From: Desulfitobacterium hafniense DCB-2
Lineage (GTDB): Bacteria; Bacillota; Desulfitobacteriia; Desulfitobacteriales; Desulfitobacteriaceae
Direction of reading: 5' to 3'
Assembly (NCBI RefSeq): GCF_000021925.1
Contig: NC_011830.1
Coordinates: 4,313,001 to 4,377,000 of the forward strand
Length of the DNA stretch: 64,000 nucleotides
Position numbers and translations under genes: made by a program. This document shows, in pieces, positions 50,060-59,129 of this stretch. Each line of letters opens with the position of its first letter. Within the stretch, counting starts at the first letter, position 1. The notes beneath the pieces were generated by a model. That model was given only the letters and a program-made list of their open reading frames with translations, searched no databases and was not told the DNA's origin.

Positions 50060-51280
50060 TCACCCAAGAGTCTCCGGTTCCAAATAATGCTCCACCACCA
50101 GAGCGGCCGCACCGATGGAGATGGCATTCTCTTCAAAGGCTCCGCCCCGGCTGAACACCAGGTGCCCCCCTTTATCCCAAGGTCTTCTTCGCTTGGCGGC
50201 CTCTACACAGACCTCATAGAAGAGCTGAGAATGCAAAATAAGCGGTCCGCTCAGAACCACAAGCCCCGGATTGAGCAGCTGGATGAAATTAGCCAACCCC
50301 GTGCCCATCCGTACAGCGGCATTTTGCAGTACTTGCCGGGCGATGGTGTCATTCTCCTCAGCCTCCCGGCAGAGCTCCAGATAGGAGACCGGGCGATCGG
50401 CCTTGTGATTTCGGCGGTCCTTCCCTTGGGGCATTTCCTCAGCAAGGGCTTCCATAATAGCGTAAATCGAGGAGTAGCGCTCAACGCAGCCCTGATTGCC
50501 ACAATGACATGGTTTACCGTTGACATCGATCACCATATGGGCGAAAGTATCATCTGCATCATTGATTGTCCTGACCAGAGTTCCTGAGGAGATGACGCCG
50601 GTTCGGATTCCCACCCCGCAATTCAAATAGATCACGCTTTTCATCCCTTTGCCGCTCCCGTAACGGGTTTCTGCCAGAACCGCCCCATTGGCACCGTTAT
50701 CGATGATGACCGGCAAGCCCGTTCGTTCTTCCACGATAGCTTTGAGGGGAATATTTTCCCAACCCTGGGCCTCAAAGTTTTCCGGGTTGAGGATGATGCC
50801 GCTTTGACGGTCCAAAGGCCCCACCGTACCGATCCCAACGCCGATCACATATCCGTGCCCCCGCTTTTCCATAACCCTTCCTATCCAGTCCAGAATCCGG
50901 TTCAGAGTGGCTTGCGGCGAAGAATTCCGGTCCATATCAAAGCGGTCTTTCTCGATCAGCTCCATTTTCAGGTTGGTCAAAACAACTTGGGAGTAGAGGC
51001 GGGAAATATCAATCCCGATCACATAATAGCGGCGGGGATTTACATCATAAATGACCGGCTTCCGACCGCCGGTGGACTCACCGGTTTCCGTGGGGAGGAT
51101 GAGATCCGCCTTCTCCAGAGGGAGCATCATCCGGTTCAGGGTGGTAAGCTTTAATCCCGCCACTTTGGCCAGCTGACTTTTAGTCATCCCTCCCTTATGC
51201 AGGATCAGGCCCAATATCTTTTTAGCTTCCGGACTCAAGCTGCTTAAAACATCTTTATAAATCAGCACTCCTGTCCTCAT
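50060..51280 (-). CDS. ROK-family transcriptional regulator
   Basis: 406 residues. N-terminal winged helix (SPEAKKILGLILHKGGMTKSQLAKVAGLKLTTLNRMMLPLE), then a ROK domain with IGIDISRLYSQVVLTNL, VGIGTVGPLDRQSG, NGANGAVLAETRYG and zinc motif CHCGNQGCVERY. ROK regulators normally sense sugars. Its placement between cysA and cysH, with short gaps, is unusual. The ligand is unknown. Confidence 0.9.
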   Translation of the reverse strand: MRTGVLIYKDVLSSLSPEAKKILGLILHKGGMTKSQLAKVAGLKLTTLNRMMLPLEKADLILPTETGESTGGRKPVIYDVNPRRYYVIGIDISRLYSQVVLTNLKMELIEKDRFDMDRNSSPQATLNRILDWIGRVMEKRGHGYVIGVGIGTVGPLDRQSGIILNPENFEAQGWENIPLKAIVEERTGLPVIIDNGANGAVLAETRYGSGKGMKSVIYLNCGVGIRTGVISSGTLVRTINDADDTFAHMVIDVNGKPCHCGNQGCVERYSSIYAIMEALAEEMPQGKDRRNHKADRPVSYLELCREAEENDTIARQVLQNAAVRMGTGLANFIQLLNPGLVVLSGPLILHSQLFYEVCVEAAKRRRPWDKGGHLVFSRGGAFEENAISIGAAALVVEHYLEPETLG

Positions 51281-51334
51281 CTCTTTTCTCCAGAACTTTT
51301 AACCGAATTAGCAACAAGTCCGTAAAAAAATATA

Positions 51335-52408
51335 TCAAATAACATAATCTTCAGGAACATACACCTTGAAATCACGGGGCCGGAGATAGACTTTCTGCTT
51401 GGCCTTCAGCTTCAGACTTCTATAGACCTCTTTGCTGATTTCCACTTCGATATACTCATCGTTATCCAAACGCTTTAATTCCAGATTGACGATGGGTCCC
51501 ACCGCCCGGATAAAGAAAATCTCCGCGGCAATAAAGCCTTTGCCTTCATCCTCCAGACAAATTTCAATGTCGTGGGGGCGGATATAGCTGACAATGTCTG
51601 CGTTGCCGATTCCGGCATGCTCCGGCGCCTCCAGTTGCAGGGAGCCCAGCTCCACTTTGCCGTCGTGCATCCGGCCGTGAAACAAATTGACATTGCCCAG
51701 GAAGTTGTAGACAAAGGGATTAGCCGGATTGTCATAAACCTCTTCCGGGGTTCCAATCTGTTCGATCTTTCCCTCATTGAGAATGACGATGCGATCGGCC
51801 ACATCCAGAGCTTCTTCCTGATCATGAGTCACGAACACACTGGTGATCGGGTATTCGTTATGGAGCTTTCTCAACCAACGCCGCAGATCTTTACGGACTT
51901 TGGCATCCAGGGCTCCAAAGGGCTCATCCAGCAATAAAACCTTGGGCTCCACCGCCAGAGCCCGGGCCAAAGCGATTCTTTGGCGCTGACCACCGGAAAG
52001 TTGAGCCGGATAGCGGTTAGCCAGCTCTTCCATCTTCACCAGGGCCAGCAGTTCCTGAACCTTTTGGCGAATCACTTCTTTGCTAGGGCGGAGCTTGGCC
52101 GGCCGGACCTTTAAACCAAAGGCGATATTTTCAAAGACCGTCATGTTTTTAAAAAGGGCATAATGCTGAAACACAAAGCCCACTTTGCGGTCCTGGGTAC
52201 TTTTTTCCGTATTGTCTTCCCCGTCGAAAATAATGCTGCCGGTGTCCGGGGGTTCCAGGCCGGCGATAATCCGGAGCAACGTAGTTTTGCCGGAACCGGA
52301 GGGGCCGAGCAGAGCCACCAGTTCACCGGTATGGATCTTGAGATTGAGTTCATGCAAAGCCGTAAAGGTGTCAAAGGTCTTGCTGACCTGGCTAACTTCT
52401 ATACTCAT
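51335..52408 (-). CDS. cysA: Sulfate/thiosulfate ABC transporter ATP-binding protein CysA
   Basis: 357-residue ATPase: Walker A GPSGSGKTT, Q-loop FVFQHYALF, signature LSGGQRQRIALARAL, Walker B VLLLDEPFGALD, switch His in VFVTHDQEEALD. The C-terminal TOBE-like regulatory domain (SYIRPHDIEI) matches CysA. ATG at 52408 follows GGAGGAAAAAAC and overlaps the cysW stop by 4 bp; a longer frame to 52657 is rejected. Confidence 0.94.
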   Translation of the reverse strand: MSIEVSQVSKTFDTFTALHELNLKIHTGELVALLGPSGSGKTTLLRIIAGLEPPDTGSIIFDGEDNTEKSTQDRKVGFVFQHYALFKNMTVFENIAFGLKVRPAKLRPSKEVIRQKVQELLALVKMEELANRYPAQLSGGQRQRIALARALAVEPKVLLLDEPFGALDAKVRKDLRRWLRKLHNEYPITSVFVTHDQEEALDVADRIVILNEGKIEQIGTPEEVYDNPANPFVYNFLGNVNLFHGRMHDGKVELGSLQLEAPEHAGIGNADIVSYIRPHDIEICLEDEGKGFIAAEIFFIRAVGPIVNLELKRLDNDEYIEVEISKEVYRSLKLKAKQKVYLRPRDFKVYVPEDYVI

Positions 52409-53265
52409 GTTTTTTCCTCCATCCGCTTGATTTTCCAGCCGGCAATGTTTTTGACCAAAAGATTGATGATGGCAATTACCGTCAACAGGGTGGCTACCGC
52501 AAAAGCAGCGGAAAACTGATATTCGTTGTACAGGATCTCCACGTGGAGGGACATGGTATTGGTCAGCCCCCGGATATGACCGGAGACCACGGAGACCGCC
52601 CCGAATTCCCCGGCCGCTCTGGCTGCCGTCAGAATGATGCCATAAAGCAGAGCCCATTTGATATTGGGCAGGGTAATGCGCAGAAAAGTCTGCCAGCCGC
52701 TGGCCCCCAGGGTCAAAGCCGCTTCCTCTTCTGCCGTTCCCTGGGCCTCCATCAACGGGATCAACTCCCGGGCCACAAAGGGCAGAGTGACGAATAAAGT
52801 GGCCAGAATAATCCCGGGAGGGGCAAAAATGATCTTCAGTCCCCAGGCCGTCAAAAACGGAGCCAGCAGGCCATGGGTGGTACTGAACAGCAGCACGAAA
52901 ATTAATCCTGCAACCACGGGGGAAATGGCAAAAGGCAGATCAATCAGGGTCAGAAGCAGATTTTTGCCTTTAAACTGAAACTTGGCCACTGCCCAGGCGG
53001 CCCCCAAGCCAAAAATTGTATTGACAGGCACCGCGATCCCTACGGTGAGAAGGGTCAGCTGAATAGCTTTCAGGGCCATCGGGTCCTGAATGGCGGCCAG
53101 ATAGACTCCCGCCCCCTTTTCAAAGGCTTTGGTGAACACCAGGATCAGGGGTAAGATCAGCATGGTGATAAAAAACAGCAAAGCAATGCCGGTCAGCAGC
53201 CATTGAATCCCTTGAGCGTGGGACCCGGGAGTTCTGTTTTTCTTACTGTTTTTCTTACTCTTCAT
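52405..53265 (-). CDS. cysW: Sulfate ABC transporter permease CysW
   Basis: 286-residue inner-membrane permease with six hydrophobic segments and the EAA loop LIPLMEAQGTAEEEAALTLGASGWQTFLRITLP. DLPFAISPVVAGL and RAAGEFGAVSVVSGHIRG are typical CysW motifs. Partner of CysT and CysA. RBS AGGAGAG precedes the ATG. Confidence 0.93.
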   Translation of the reverse strand: MKSKKNSKKNRTPGSHAQGIQWLLTGIALLFFITMLILPLILVFTKAFEKGAGVYLAAIQDPMALKAIQLTLLTVGIAVPVNTIFGLGAAWAVAKFQFKGKNLLLTLIDLPFAISPVVAGLIFVLLFSTTHGLLAPFLTAWGLKIIFAPPGIILATLFVTLPFVARELIPLMEAQGTAEEEAALTLGASGWQTFLRITLPNIKWALLYGIILTAARAAGEFGAVSVVSGHIRGLTNTMSLHVEILYNEYQFSAAFAVATLLTVIAIINLLVKNIAGWKIKRMEEKT

Positions 53266-53279
53266 CTTCTCTCTCCTTA

Positions 53280-54128
53280 TCAGCCCTTATCCCGGTTGCC
53301 TGACCACCACTGAATGAGATTGATCACCAGCAGCATGATAAAGGAGATCACCAGCATCACAGCGGCAATGGCCGTACCACCGGCATAATCGTATTGTTCC
53401 AGCTTGGTCCGAATAAGCAGAGGGGTGATTTCCGTATACATGGGCATATTGCCGGAAATAAAGACAACTGAGCCGTATTCCCCCAGAGAGCGGGCAAAAG
53501 CCAGGGCAAAGCCGGTGATGACCGCCGGCAGTAGAACCGGTAAAATCACTTTGCGAAAGGTTTGAAACCGGGTAGCCCCCAAACAAGCCGCCGCTTCTTC
53601 CACTTCCCGGTCCATACCCTGCAGAACCGGCTGAACTGTCCGCACCACAAAAGGCAGGCTGATAAAAATCAGGGCGATGGTAATTCCCAAAGGGGTATAG
53701 GCAATCTTTAATCCCAGGGGCTCAAAAAGCCGGCCGATCCAGCCGTTAGGGGCATAAAGAGTAGTCAGGGAAATACCAGCTACAGCCGTAGGCAGAGCAA
53801 AAGGCAGATCGATCAAGCCATCAACGATTCTCTTGCCCGGAAAGGTATATCGCTCCAGAACCCAGGCCAACAGCAGCCCGAAGACCGCGTTGACAGTGGC
53901 CGCCAAGAAGGAGGCGCCAAAGGATATCTTCAGGGAGGCCAGGACTCTGGGTGATAGGACAATCTCCATGAATTTCCCCCAACCCAGCTGAGAGCTGTTC
54001 AGGAACACCATAGCGATGGGGATGAAAACCAGGAGGCTGAGATACATCAAAGACAAACCCATGGTGATCCCGAATCCCGGCAGAACGCTGTATTGTTTCA
54101 GACTGAAGCGGGAGGATAATGTCTGCAT
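53280..54128 (-). CDS. cysT: Sulfate ABC transporter permease CysT
   Basis: 282-residue permease with six hydrophobic segments, DLPFALPTAVAGISLTTLY, the EAA loop VLQGMDREVEEAAACLGATRFQTFRKVILP, and RSLGEYGSVVFISGNMP. It lies 15 bp upstream of cysW and downstream of the substrate-binding protein gene. RBS GAGGTG. Confidence 0.93.
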   Translation of the reverse strand: MQTLSSRFSLKQYSVLPGFGITMGLSLMYLSLLVFIPIAMVFLNSSQLGWGKFMEIVLSPRVLASLKISFGASFLAATVNAVFGLLLAWVLERYTFPGKRIVDGLIDLPFALPTAVAGISLTTLYAPNGWIGRLFEPLGLKIAYTPLGITIALIFISLPFVVRTVQPVLQGMDREVEEAAACLGATRFQTFRKVILPVLLPAVITGFALAFARSLGEYGSVVFISGNMPMYTEITPLLIRTKLEQYDYAGGTAIAAVMLVISFIMLLVINLIQWWSGNRDKG

Positions 54129-54190
54129 GGTTTCACCTCATCAAACAGGATGGGCTGGTTCCGGACTCCTGGCCCGGAACCGCCTTAAGC

Positions 54191-55270
54191 TTATTTCTCT
54201 GCATAAATTTGATCAAAGACGCCGCCGTCGGCGAAATGCTCCTGCTGGGCTTCGGCCCAGCCGCCGAACACATCATCAATCGTGAAGAGATTGATTTGGG
54301 GGAACTGAGCGGCATATTTTTGGGCCACAGCCTCATTTCTGGGCCTGTAGAAGTTCTTGGCGGCAATTTCCTGGCCTTCATCACTGTAGAGATAGTCCAG
54401 ATAAGCTTCCGCCACTTCCCGGGTGCCTTTCTTGTCCACCACGGAATCCACTACCGTTACCGGCGGCTCGGCCAGGATGCTGAGGGAAGGAACCACAATT
54501 TCAAATTTATCTTCCCCGAATTCCCTTAAGGAGAGGAAGGCCTCATTTTCCCAGGCCAGCAGCACATCACCGATCCCCCGCTCCACAAAGGTTGTGGTGG
54601 AGCCCCGAGCCCCTGAATCCAGTACCGGTACGTTTTTATAGAGAGCTTCAACAAATTCTTTGGCTTTTTGAGCATCATTATTATTGTGTTCCAGGGCATA
54701 GGCCCAGGCTGCCAGGTAGTTCCAACGGGCACCCCCGGAGGTTTTCGGGTTGGGAGTGATCACCGATACTCCCGGCTGCACCAGGTCGTTCCAATCCTTA
54801 ATATTTTTAGGGTTGCCCTTCTTCACCAGAAAGACGATGGTGGAGGTGTAGGGCGTGGAATTGTTGGGCAGGCGTTTCTGCCATTCCGGATTGAGCAGGC
54901 TCTTTTGAGAGTTGATGGAGTCGATGTCATAGGCCAGCGCCAAAGTGACCACATCCGCTTCATTGCCGTCAATAACCGTTCTGGCCTGGCTGCCCGAGCC
55001 GCCATGGGACTGCTGGATGGTCACATCCTGGCCGGTTTTTTCTTTCCAGTACTTGCTGAAAGCTATATTGTACTCCTGATAAAGCTCACGGGTGGGATCA
55101 TAGGAGACATTGAGCAGAGATACCGGCGGTTTGCCGCCGGCGGCTGTATCGGCAGGCGTCGCCTTGCCACCGCATCCGGTCAGAGCAACAATCAACGCCG
55201 CAATCAGAACGGCTGTCCCGAATTTTTTCCCGGTTGCAGATTTTACTTTCAGGTTCTCAAATTTCTTCAC
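54191..55270 (-). CDS. Sulfate-binding lipoprotein of the ABC transporter
   Basis: 359-residue extracytoplasmic binding protein. Signal peptide with lipobox LTGC near residue 32 marks it as a lipoprotein. The mature part shows sulfate-binding-protein motifs: LLNVSYDPTRELYQEYN, QQSHGGSGSQARTVIDGNEADVVTLALAYDID, VITPNPKTSGGARWNYLAAW, and RNEAVAQKYAAQFP. The GTG at 55270 fits GGGGG with 8-bp spacing; the frame opens at 55294. First gene of the 13-gene sulfate operon. Confidence 0.93.
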   Translation of the reverse strand: MKKFENLKVKSATGKKFGTAVLIAALIVALTGCGGKATPADTAAGGKPPVSLLNVSYDPTRELYQEYNIAFSKYWKEKTGQDVTIQQSHGGSGSQARTVIDGNEADVVTLALAYDIDSINSQKSLLNPEWQKRLPNNSTPYTSTIVFLVKKGNPKNIKDWNDLVQPGVSVITPNPKTSGGARWNYLAAWAYALEHNNNDAQKAKEFVEALYKNVPVLDSGARGSTTTFVERGIGDVLLAWENEAFLSLREFGEDKFEIVVPSLSILAEPPVTVVDSVVDKKGTREVAEAYLDYLYSDEGQEIAAKNFYRPRNEAVAQKYAAQFPQINLFTIDDVFGGWAEAQQEHFADGGVFDQIYAEK

Positions 55271-55304
55271 TTTCACTTCCCCCTTAGATTTCACAATATA
55301 TAGT

Positions 55305-55317
55305 ATTCCTATAGGTT
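55305..55317. promoter_or_regulatory. Possible operator downstream of the sulfate promoter
   Basis: The dyad CCTATAGG (55308-55315), with AACCTATAGGAATA on the minus strand, lies about where transcription should begin. Related CCTATT or CCCTATT units occur at the -35 and -10. Position and sequence would suit an Rrf2-type cysteine repressor such as CymR, but that is only a suggestion. Confidence 0.35.
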
Positions 55318-55324
55318 TTGTTAA

Positions 55325-55353
55325 ATTTTAATAGGGACTTTCAACCAAGTCAA
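55325..55353 (-). promoter_or_regulatory. Promoter of the sulfate assimilation operon
   Basis: Minus strand: -35 TTGACT (55348-55353), 17 bp, -10 TAAAAT (55325-55330). Further AT-rich sequence lies upstream to 55440 with no gene. Confidence 0.75.
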
Positions 55354-55485
55354 TAGGTTTTTGAAAAAATATAACAATTTCCATCTGTTTACTTGACTAT
55401 AAAAATACAAAAATCCCCTCACCATTTTTTTGTGACGGGTGTTATCTCTTTAAACCGCTGACAGCAGCAGTGATCAATATAAAAA

Positions 55486-55522
55486 AAATCAGGTCGCATG
55501 ATCCTCATGCGCCTGATTTTTT
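55486..55522 (-). terminator. Terminator of the flagellar-chemotaxis gene cluster
   Basis: AAATCAGG-CGCATG hairpin with T-tracts on both sides. On the minus strand it follows the transglycosylase stop directly. Confidence 0.85.
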
Positions 55523-56363
55523 ATGCTTGTGTATCTACTTTTCCTAATGCAGAAAGTATTTTTTTCACGTAATTCTGCGTTTCCTTGTAAGGTGGAATCC
55601 CATTGTATTTATCTACAGCCCCTGGGCCTGCATTATAGCCCGCTAAGGCAAACGCGACATTTCCTTTAAACCGCACTAACAAATCCTTTAAAAAACGGGT
55701 TCCCCCATCAAGATTCTGAGCCGGATCAAAAGGATCGGTCACACCATAAGTCTTTGCCGTACCAGGCATCAACTGCATCAGACCCATAGCTCCCGCTGAC
55801 GATACCGCATGGGGGTTAAAACTGGATTCAGCCATCACCACTTGCCGGATCAGATTCGTGTCTATCCCATGGCGCTGCCCTACTTCCGCGATAAGCTGTT
55901 CTATAGCCGGCTGATCGGAACGGTAATCTGAACTCCGCTGAGAACTTAAGGAGTTTGCTTGGAGAGAGTTTACTATACCGGAGTAAGGATTATATGCCGA
56001 GGTCAAAGAGGTCCATGAATTTTGCCCCATTCCGGTAAGGCTCATGGATGAGAGAAGATTTTCAGATAAGAGAGAATCCTTTCCGGAAAAAAGACTTCCC
56101 AGTAACATTGCGGCAAGAAGTTGTGAATTCTCAGTTGACTGCGACTCTTGCTCAGAACCGGACCCTAATTCTTGTCCGGCAAAAGCTTCCAAAGCTAATC
56201 CTGAGCTGGAGCCATCATTTCCTGAAAGGGCGGACTGGAGCAAGGTGGCAAAGAGGAGAGCTTGGGAGCCATCCTTGTTTCCGGACTCACTCCTTGAAGT
56301 ATCCTGCCAGGCCTGATTCATACTTTGAAGCTGGTAAAGCAGCACTAGTTCTGCCGTATTCAC
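55521..56363 (-). CDS. SLT-type lytic transglycosylase
   Basis: 280 residues. The C-terminal SLT domain has the catalytic Glu in VVMAESSFNPHAVSSAGAMGLMQLMPGTAKTYG, then DGGTRFLKDLLVRFKGN, and ALAGYNAGPGAVDKYNGIP. The N-terminal 140 residues are Ser/Gln-rich and of low complexity, with no signal peptide. Last gene of the flagellar cluster, so it may be exported through the flagellar apparatus to open peptidoglycan for the rod. That route is inferred. Confidence 0.88.
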   Translation of the reverse strand: MNTAELVLLYQLQSMNQAWQDTSRSESGNKDGSQALLFATLLQSALSGNDGSSSGLALEAFAGQELGSGSEQESQSTENSQLLAAMLLGSLFSGKDSLLSENLLSSMSLTGMGQNSWTSLTSAYNPYSGIVNSLQANSLSSQRSSDYRSDQPAIEQLIAEVGQRHGIDTNLIRQVVMAESSFNPHAVSSAGAMGLMQLMPGTAKTYGVTDPFDPAQNLDGGTRFLKDLLVRFKGNVAFALAGYNAGPGAVDKYNGIPPYKETQNYVKKILSALGKVDTQA

Positions 56364-56382
56364 CGATTATCCCCTCCTGATA

Positions 56383-56847
56383 TCAGACGAGTTTAGCAAT
56401 TCCCTCAAGCTCATCTTTAGCTAAGATCCGGTCAGGAATCAACACCATGATAATACGGTCGGGAAGATTCACGATACCGCCAATAAATGGAGCTGTAACT
56501 AAGGGAGGCGGCGGTGCTATATTGTCCAGGATGCGAACCTCTCTCACCTGGTCAACCGCAAATCCTACCAGATCGCCATTGACTTCCGTAATCAAGGCAA
56601 AGTCTTCCTTGGCGGCTTCCACGTCCTTGGCAATGGTCCGATTCTTTTCCACACCAAAACGAACATGTAAATCAATCAATGGAATCGCCGACCCCCGCAG
56701 ATTGATTAATCCCTTGACCGAGTCAGGGGCCTTGGGAATCGGGCGAATATCCCCTAACCGGGTAATTTCTCTGACGATTTCAATGGGCATTCCATACTCT
56801 TCCTGGCCTAGTCCAAATATAACCACTTGATTTCCCATGACAGCCAC
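56383..56847 (-). CDS. cheW: Chemotaxis coupling protein CheW
   Basis: 154-residue coupling protein linking chemoreceptors to CheA: QVVIFGLGQEEYGMPIEIVREITRL, SVKGLINLRGSAIPLIDLHVRFG, FAVDQVREVRIL. It follows the flagellar rod gene by 9 bp. No cheA is in the window. Confidence 0.93.
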   Translation of the reverse strand: MAVMGNQVVIFGLGQEEYGMPIEIVREITRLGDIRPIPKAPDSVKGLINLRGSAIPLIDLHVRFGVEKNRTIAKDVEAAKEDFALITEVNGDLVGFAVDQVREVRILDNIAPPPPLVTAPFIGGIVNLPDRIIMVLIPDRILAKDELEGIAKLV

Positions 56848-56856
56848 TTCCTCACT

Positions 56857-57612
56857 TTATACAATTCTACCAATTTCGTTAACAGCCTTTTCTAAAGTTG
56901 CATCATGGGTTTGGATCACCTTTTGATTCGCTTCATAGGCTCTCATCACTGTGATCATCTTAACCATCTGGCCTGGCAAATTCACATTGGATCCCTCCAG
57001 CGTCCCCTGAAGCACGGCCTCATTACCGGCAAAGTCCTGTACCGGCTGATTAGAGGCATACAGAGACTGTCCTTCGCGAAGAAGGCCGACCGCCGGGATT
57101 TGCACCAATCGCAAGCGGTCCATAGTGACCCCCTGATCGGTGATTCCCCCCTGAGCATCCACCTGGAAATTCTTGCTTAACGGTCCAATGGGCCCCTCTT
57201 CACCAAGAACAGGATAGCCATCGGCTGTTTGCAGCATTCCTTCAGAATTCAGTTGCAGCTGTCCATTACGGGTGTAGCGCTCACCGTTGGGGGTATCCAC
57301 CACCAAGAAAACTTCCTCAGCAGTGAGGGCCAGATCCGTAGGAATGTCCGTGGTTTGCAGAACTCCCTGAACATTCATCCGCGTAATCTGATCGACGACA
57401 ACCCCGGTACCTATACCGCCGATTAATGTATTGCCCGGGATTTCGTTTTCCGTGTTTGTTCTCATCATGAGCATTTCGGGAAAGGCTTTATTGCTGGACT
57501 CCTCCCCTTTATAACCCGGAGTCCTGATATTTGCGACGTTATCCGCGATAATCTCGCTTTGGGTCTGAGCAGCAAGCATTCCCGCCGCCCCTGTATATAA
57601 TCCTTTAATCAT
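56857..57612 (-). CDS. Flagellar basal-body rod protein, FlgF/FlgG type (FlhO-like)
   Basis: 251 residues. N-terminal rod motif MIKGLYTGAAGMLAAQTQSEIIADNVANIRTPGYK and C-terminal EGSNVNLPGQMVKMITVMRAYEANQKVIQTHD are typical of rod/hook axial proteins. The middle shows TEEVFLVVDTPNGERYTRNGQLQL. Assembled in the distal rod after export. It could be the FlgF equivalent; FlgG lies two genes upstream. Confidence 0.88.
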   Translation of the reverse strand: MIKGLYTGAAGMLAAQTQSEIIADNVANIRTPGYKGEESSNKAFPEMLMMRTNTENEIPGNTLIGGIGTGVVVDQITRMNVQGVLQTTDIPTDLALTAEEVFLVVDTPNGERYTRNGQLQLNSEGMLQTADGYPVLGEEGPIGPLSKNFQVDAQGGITDQGVTMDRLRLVQIPAVGLLREGQSLYASNQPVQDFAGNEAVLQGTLEGSNVNLPGQMVKMITVMRAYEANQKVIQTHDATLEKAVNEIGRIV

Positions 57613-57650
57613 GGATCGTCACCTTCATCATCTTTCTATCGCACAAAGTT

Positions 57651-58052
57651 TTACTTTTGGGTGATCACGGTACGCAGATGGGATAATTGTGCGGAAATTG
57701 CCCGGGTGACGGAATTATAATAAATCCCGTTTTCAGCCACATTGACCATTTCCTTATCGATATCCACATTATTGCCGTCGTTTCGATAGGTCGTTCCTTG
57801 ATCTTGCACAACCCCACTGGAATTAAATCCAGTTTTTTGGAGATGACGCTCTGATGTTACTTTAAGGGGGAGCTCCCCTCCGGTCTGACCCATAGCTTCA
57901 CCAAGGAGCAGGTCAAAATCCACATCAGAACGTTTAAAATCCGGGGTATCCACATTGGCAACATTATTCGCCAGGACTTTATACCTCAGACTGGATGCAT
58001 CAAGACTTTTTTCCAGAATATTAATAACCGGTGTATTCAACCAATCCGACAT
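57651..58052 (-). CDS. flgB: Flagellar basal-body rod protein FlgB
   Basis: 133-residue proximal rod protein: LEKSLDASSLRYKVLANNVANVDTPDFKRSDVDFD at the N-terminus and GNNVDIDKEMVNVAENGIYYN near the C-terminus. Normal length. Unusually it stands between two FlgG-type genes, and flgC and fliE are not next to it. Confidence 0.93.
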   Translation of the reverse strand: MSDWLNTPVINILEKSLDASSLRYKVLANNVANVDTPDFKRSDVDFDLLLGEAMGQTGGELPLKVTSERHLQKTGFNSSGVVQDQGTTYRNDGNNVDIDKEMVNVAENGIYYNSVTRAISAQLSHLRTVITQK

Positions 58053-58057
58053 CTAAT

Positions 58058-59047
58058 TTACCTCCTTAAGGAGTTAGCCATGCTCCACATTTGGTCCCCG
58101 TTGGTAATCATACGGGCATTGAGCTGATAGGCCCTCTGCACCTGGATCATCTCCGTCATGGCTGAAGCAAGGTTCACATTGGATTGTTCCAAAGATTGGG
58201 TCTTGAGCTTACCCAAGGTCCGTTCTTCCACCTGACTGCCCGGCGTGCCAACCAATTCGTCCCCGGTCACTCCGGCCGCGTCGGGAGCAAAATAGAGATT
58301 ATCTCCGTCCCTGACTAACCCTTCCGGGTTAGCAAAGGTAATTATATTGATCTGCCCCAAAGTCTGGCGGCTTCCGTCAATAGTGGCACTAAGAATTCCT
58401 TCCGTGCTGATCTGAACATCTTCAGCCCCTTCCGGAACGGCAAAGGCTGTGGGTAAAATATCTCCATTCCAATCCAAGGGACGGCCCAATTCATCCATAT
58501 CAATTGGTCCTACCGGGTACCCTTCTCCCTCCGGATCATTGACCACAACCCGGCCCAAAACTCTTTCCTCGTCATCGATAAATCCCGTGATATTGCCTGT
58601 CTCATCCACATACAAATCCATGGCATCGGCTGGAATCTTTACTTCCAGAATATAACCGTCGGAATTAACCAACTTGCCTTGACTGTCCAACTCAAAGTTT
58701 CCCACCCGGGTATAGCGGCTCTCCCCATTGGCTGTCCGCACAGGGAAGAAGCCTTCCCCGTCAATAGCCAGATCAAAGGGGTTCTCTGTCTCCCGAATGA
58801 TTCCCTGCCGATAATCCGTGTCTATGGTCGGATAAATCACACCGGCTCCCACATCGATCCGCTCTCCCACAGGCTGTCCATTAAATTCACGTTCAGCCGG
58901 CCGCATTTCCGCAGCCAAAGCTTCGGCAAAATTCACCCGCTGAGCCTTATATCCCGGTGTATTGACATTGGACATATTATTGCCCAGTACATCCAAAGCT
59001 GTCTGCTGAGCCCGGACCCCAGTAGCTGCTGTATTCAGAATGCGCAA
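58058..59047 (-). CDS. flgG: Flagellar distal rod protein FlgG with a central insertion
   Basis: 329 residues against about 262 in typical FlgG. The N-terminal TGVRAQQTALDVLGNNMSNVNTPGYKAQRVNF and C-terminal QSNVNLASAMTEMIQVQRAYQLNARMI match FlgG. The excess lies between VDETGNITGF and ISTEGILSATIDG: about 60 acidic residues including NDPEGEGYPVGPIDMDELGR. It starts 82 bp after flgE and ends 5 bp before flgB. Confidence 0.88.
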   Translation of the reverse strand: MRILNTAATGVRAQQTALDVLGNNMSNVNTPGYKAQRVNFAEALAAEMRPAEREFNGQPVGERIDVGAGVIYPTIDTDYRQGIIRETENPFDLAIDGEGFFPVRTANGESRYTRVGNFELDSQGKLVNSDGYILEVKIPADAMDLYVDETGNITGFIDDEERVLGRVVVNDPEGEGYPVGPIDMDELGRPLDWNGDILPTAFAVPEGAEDVQISTEGILSATIDGSRQTLGQINIITFANPEGLVRDGDNLYFAPDAAGVTGDELVGTPGSQVEERTLGKLKTQSLEQSNVNLASAMTEMIQVQRAYQLNARMITNGDQMWSMANSLRR

Positions 59048-59129
59048 ATCCTGTGCCTCCTCTCAGAAAAGAAATGCCGAAAAGGACTTTGGCATAAGGT
59101 TTTACCCTTATACCCAAGCCCTTAGCCTA

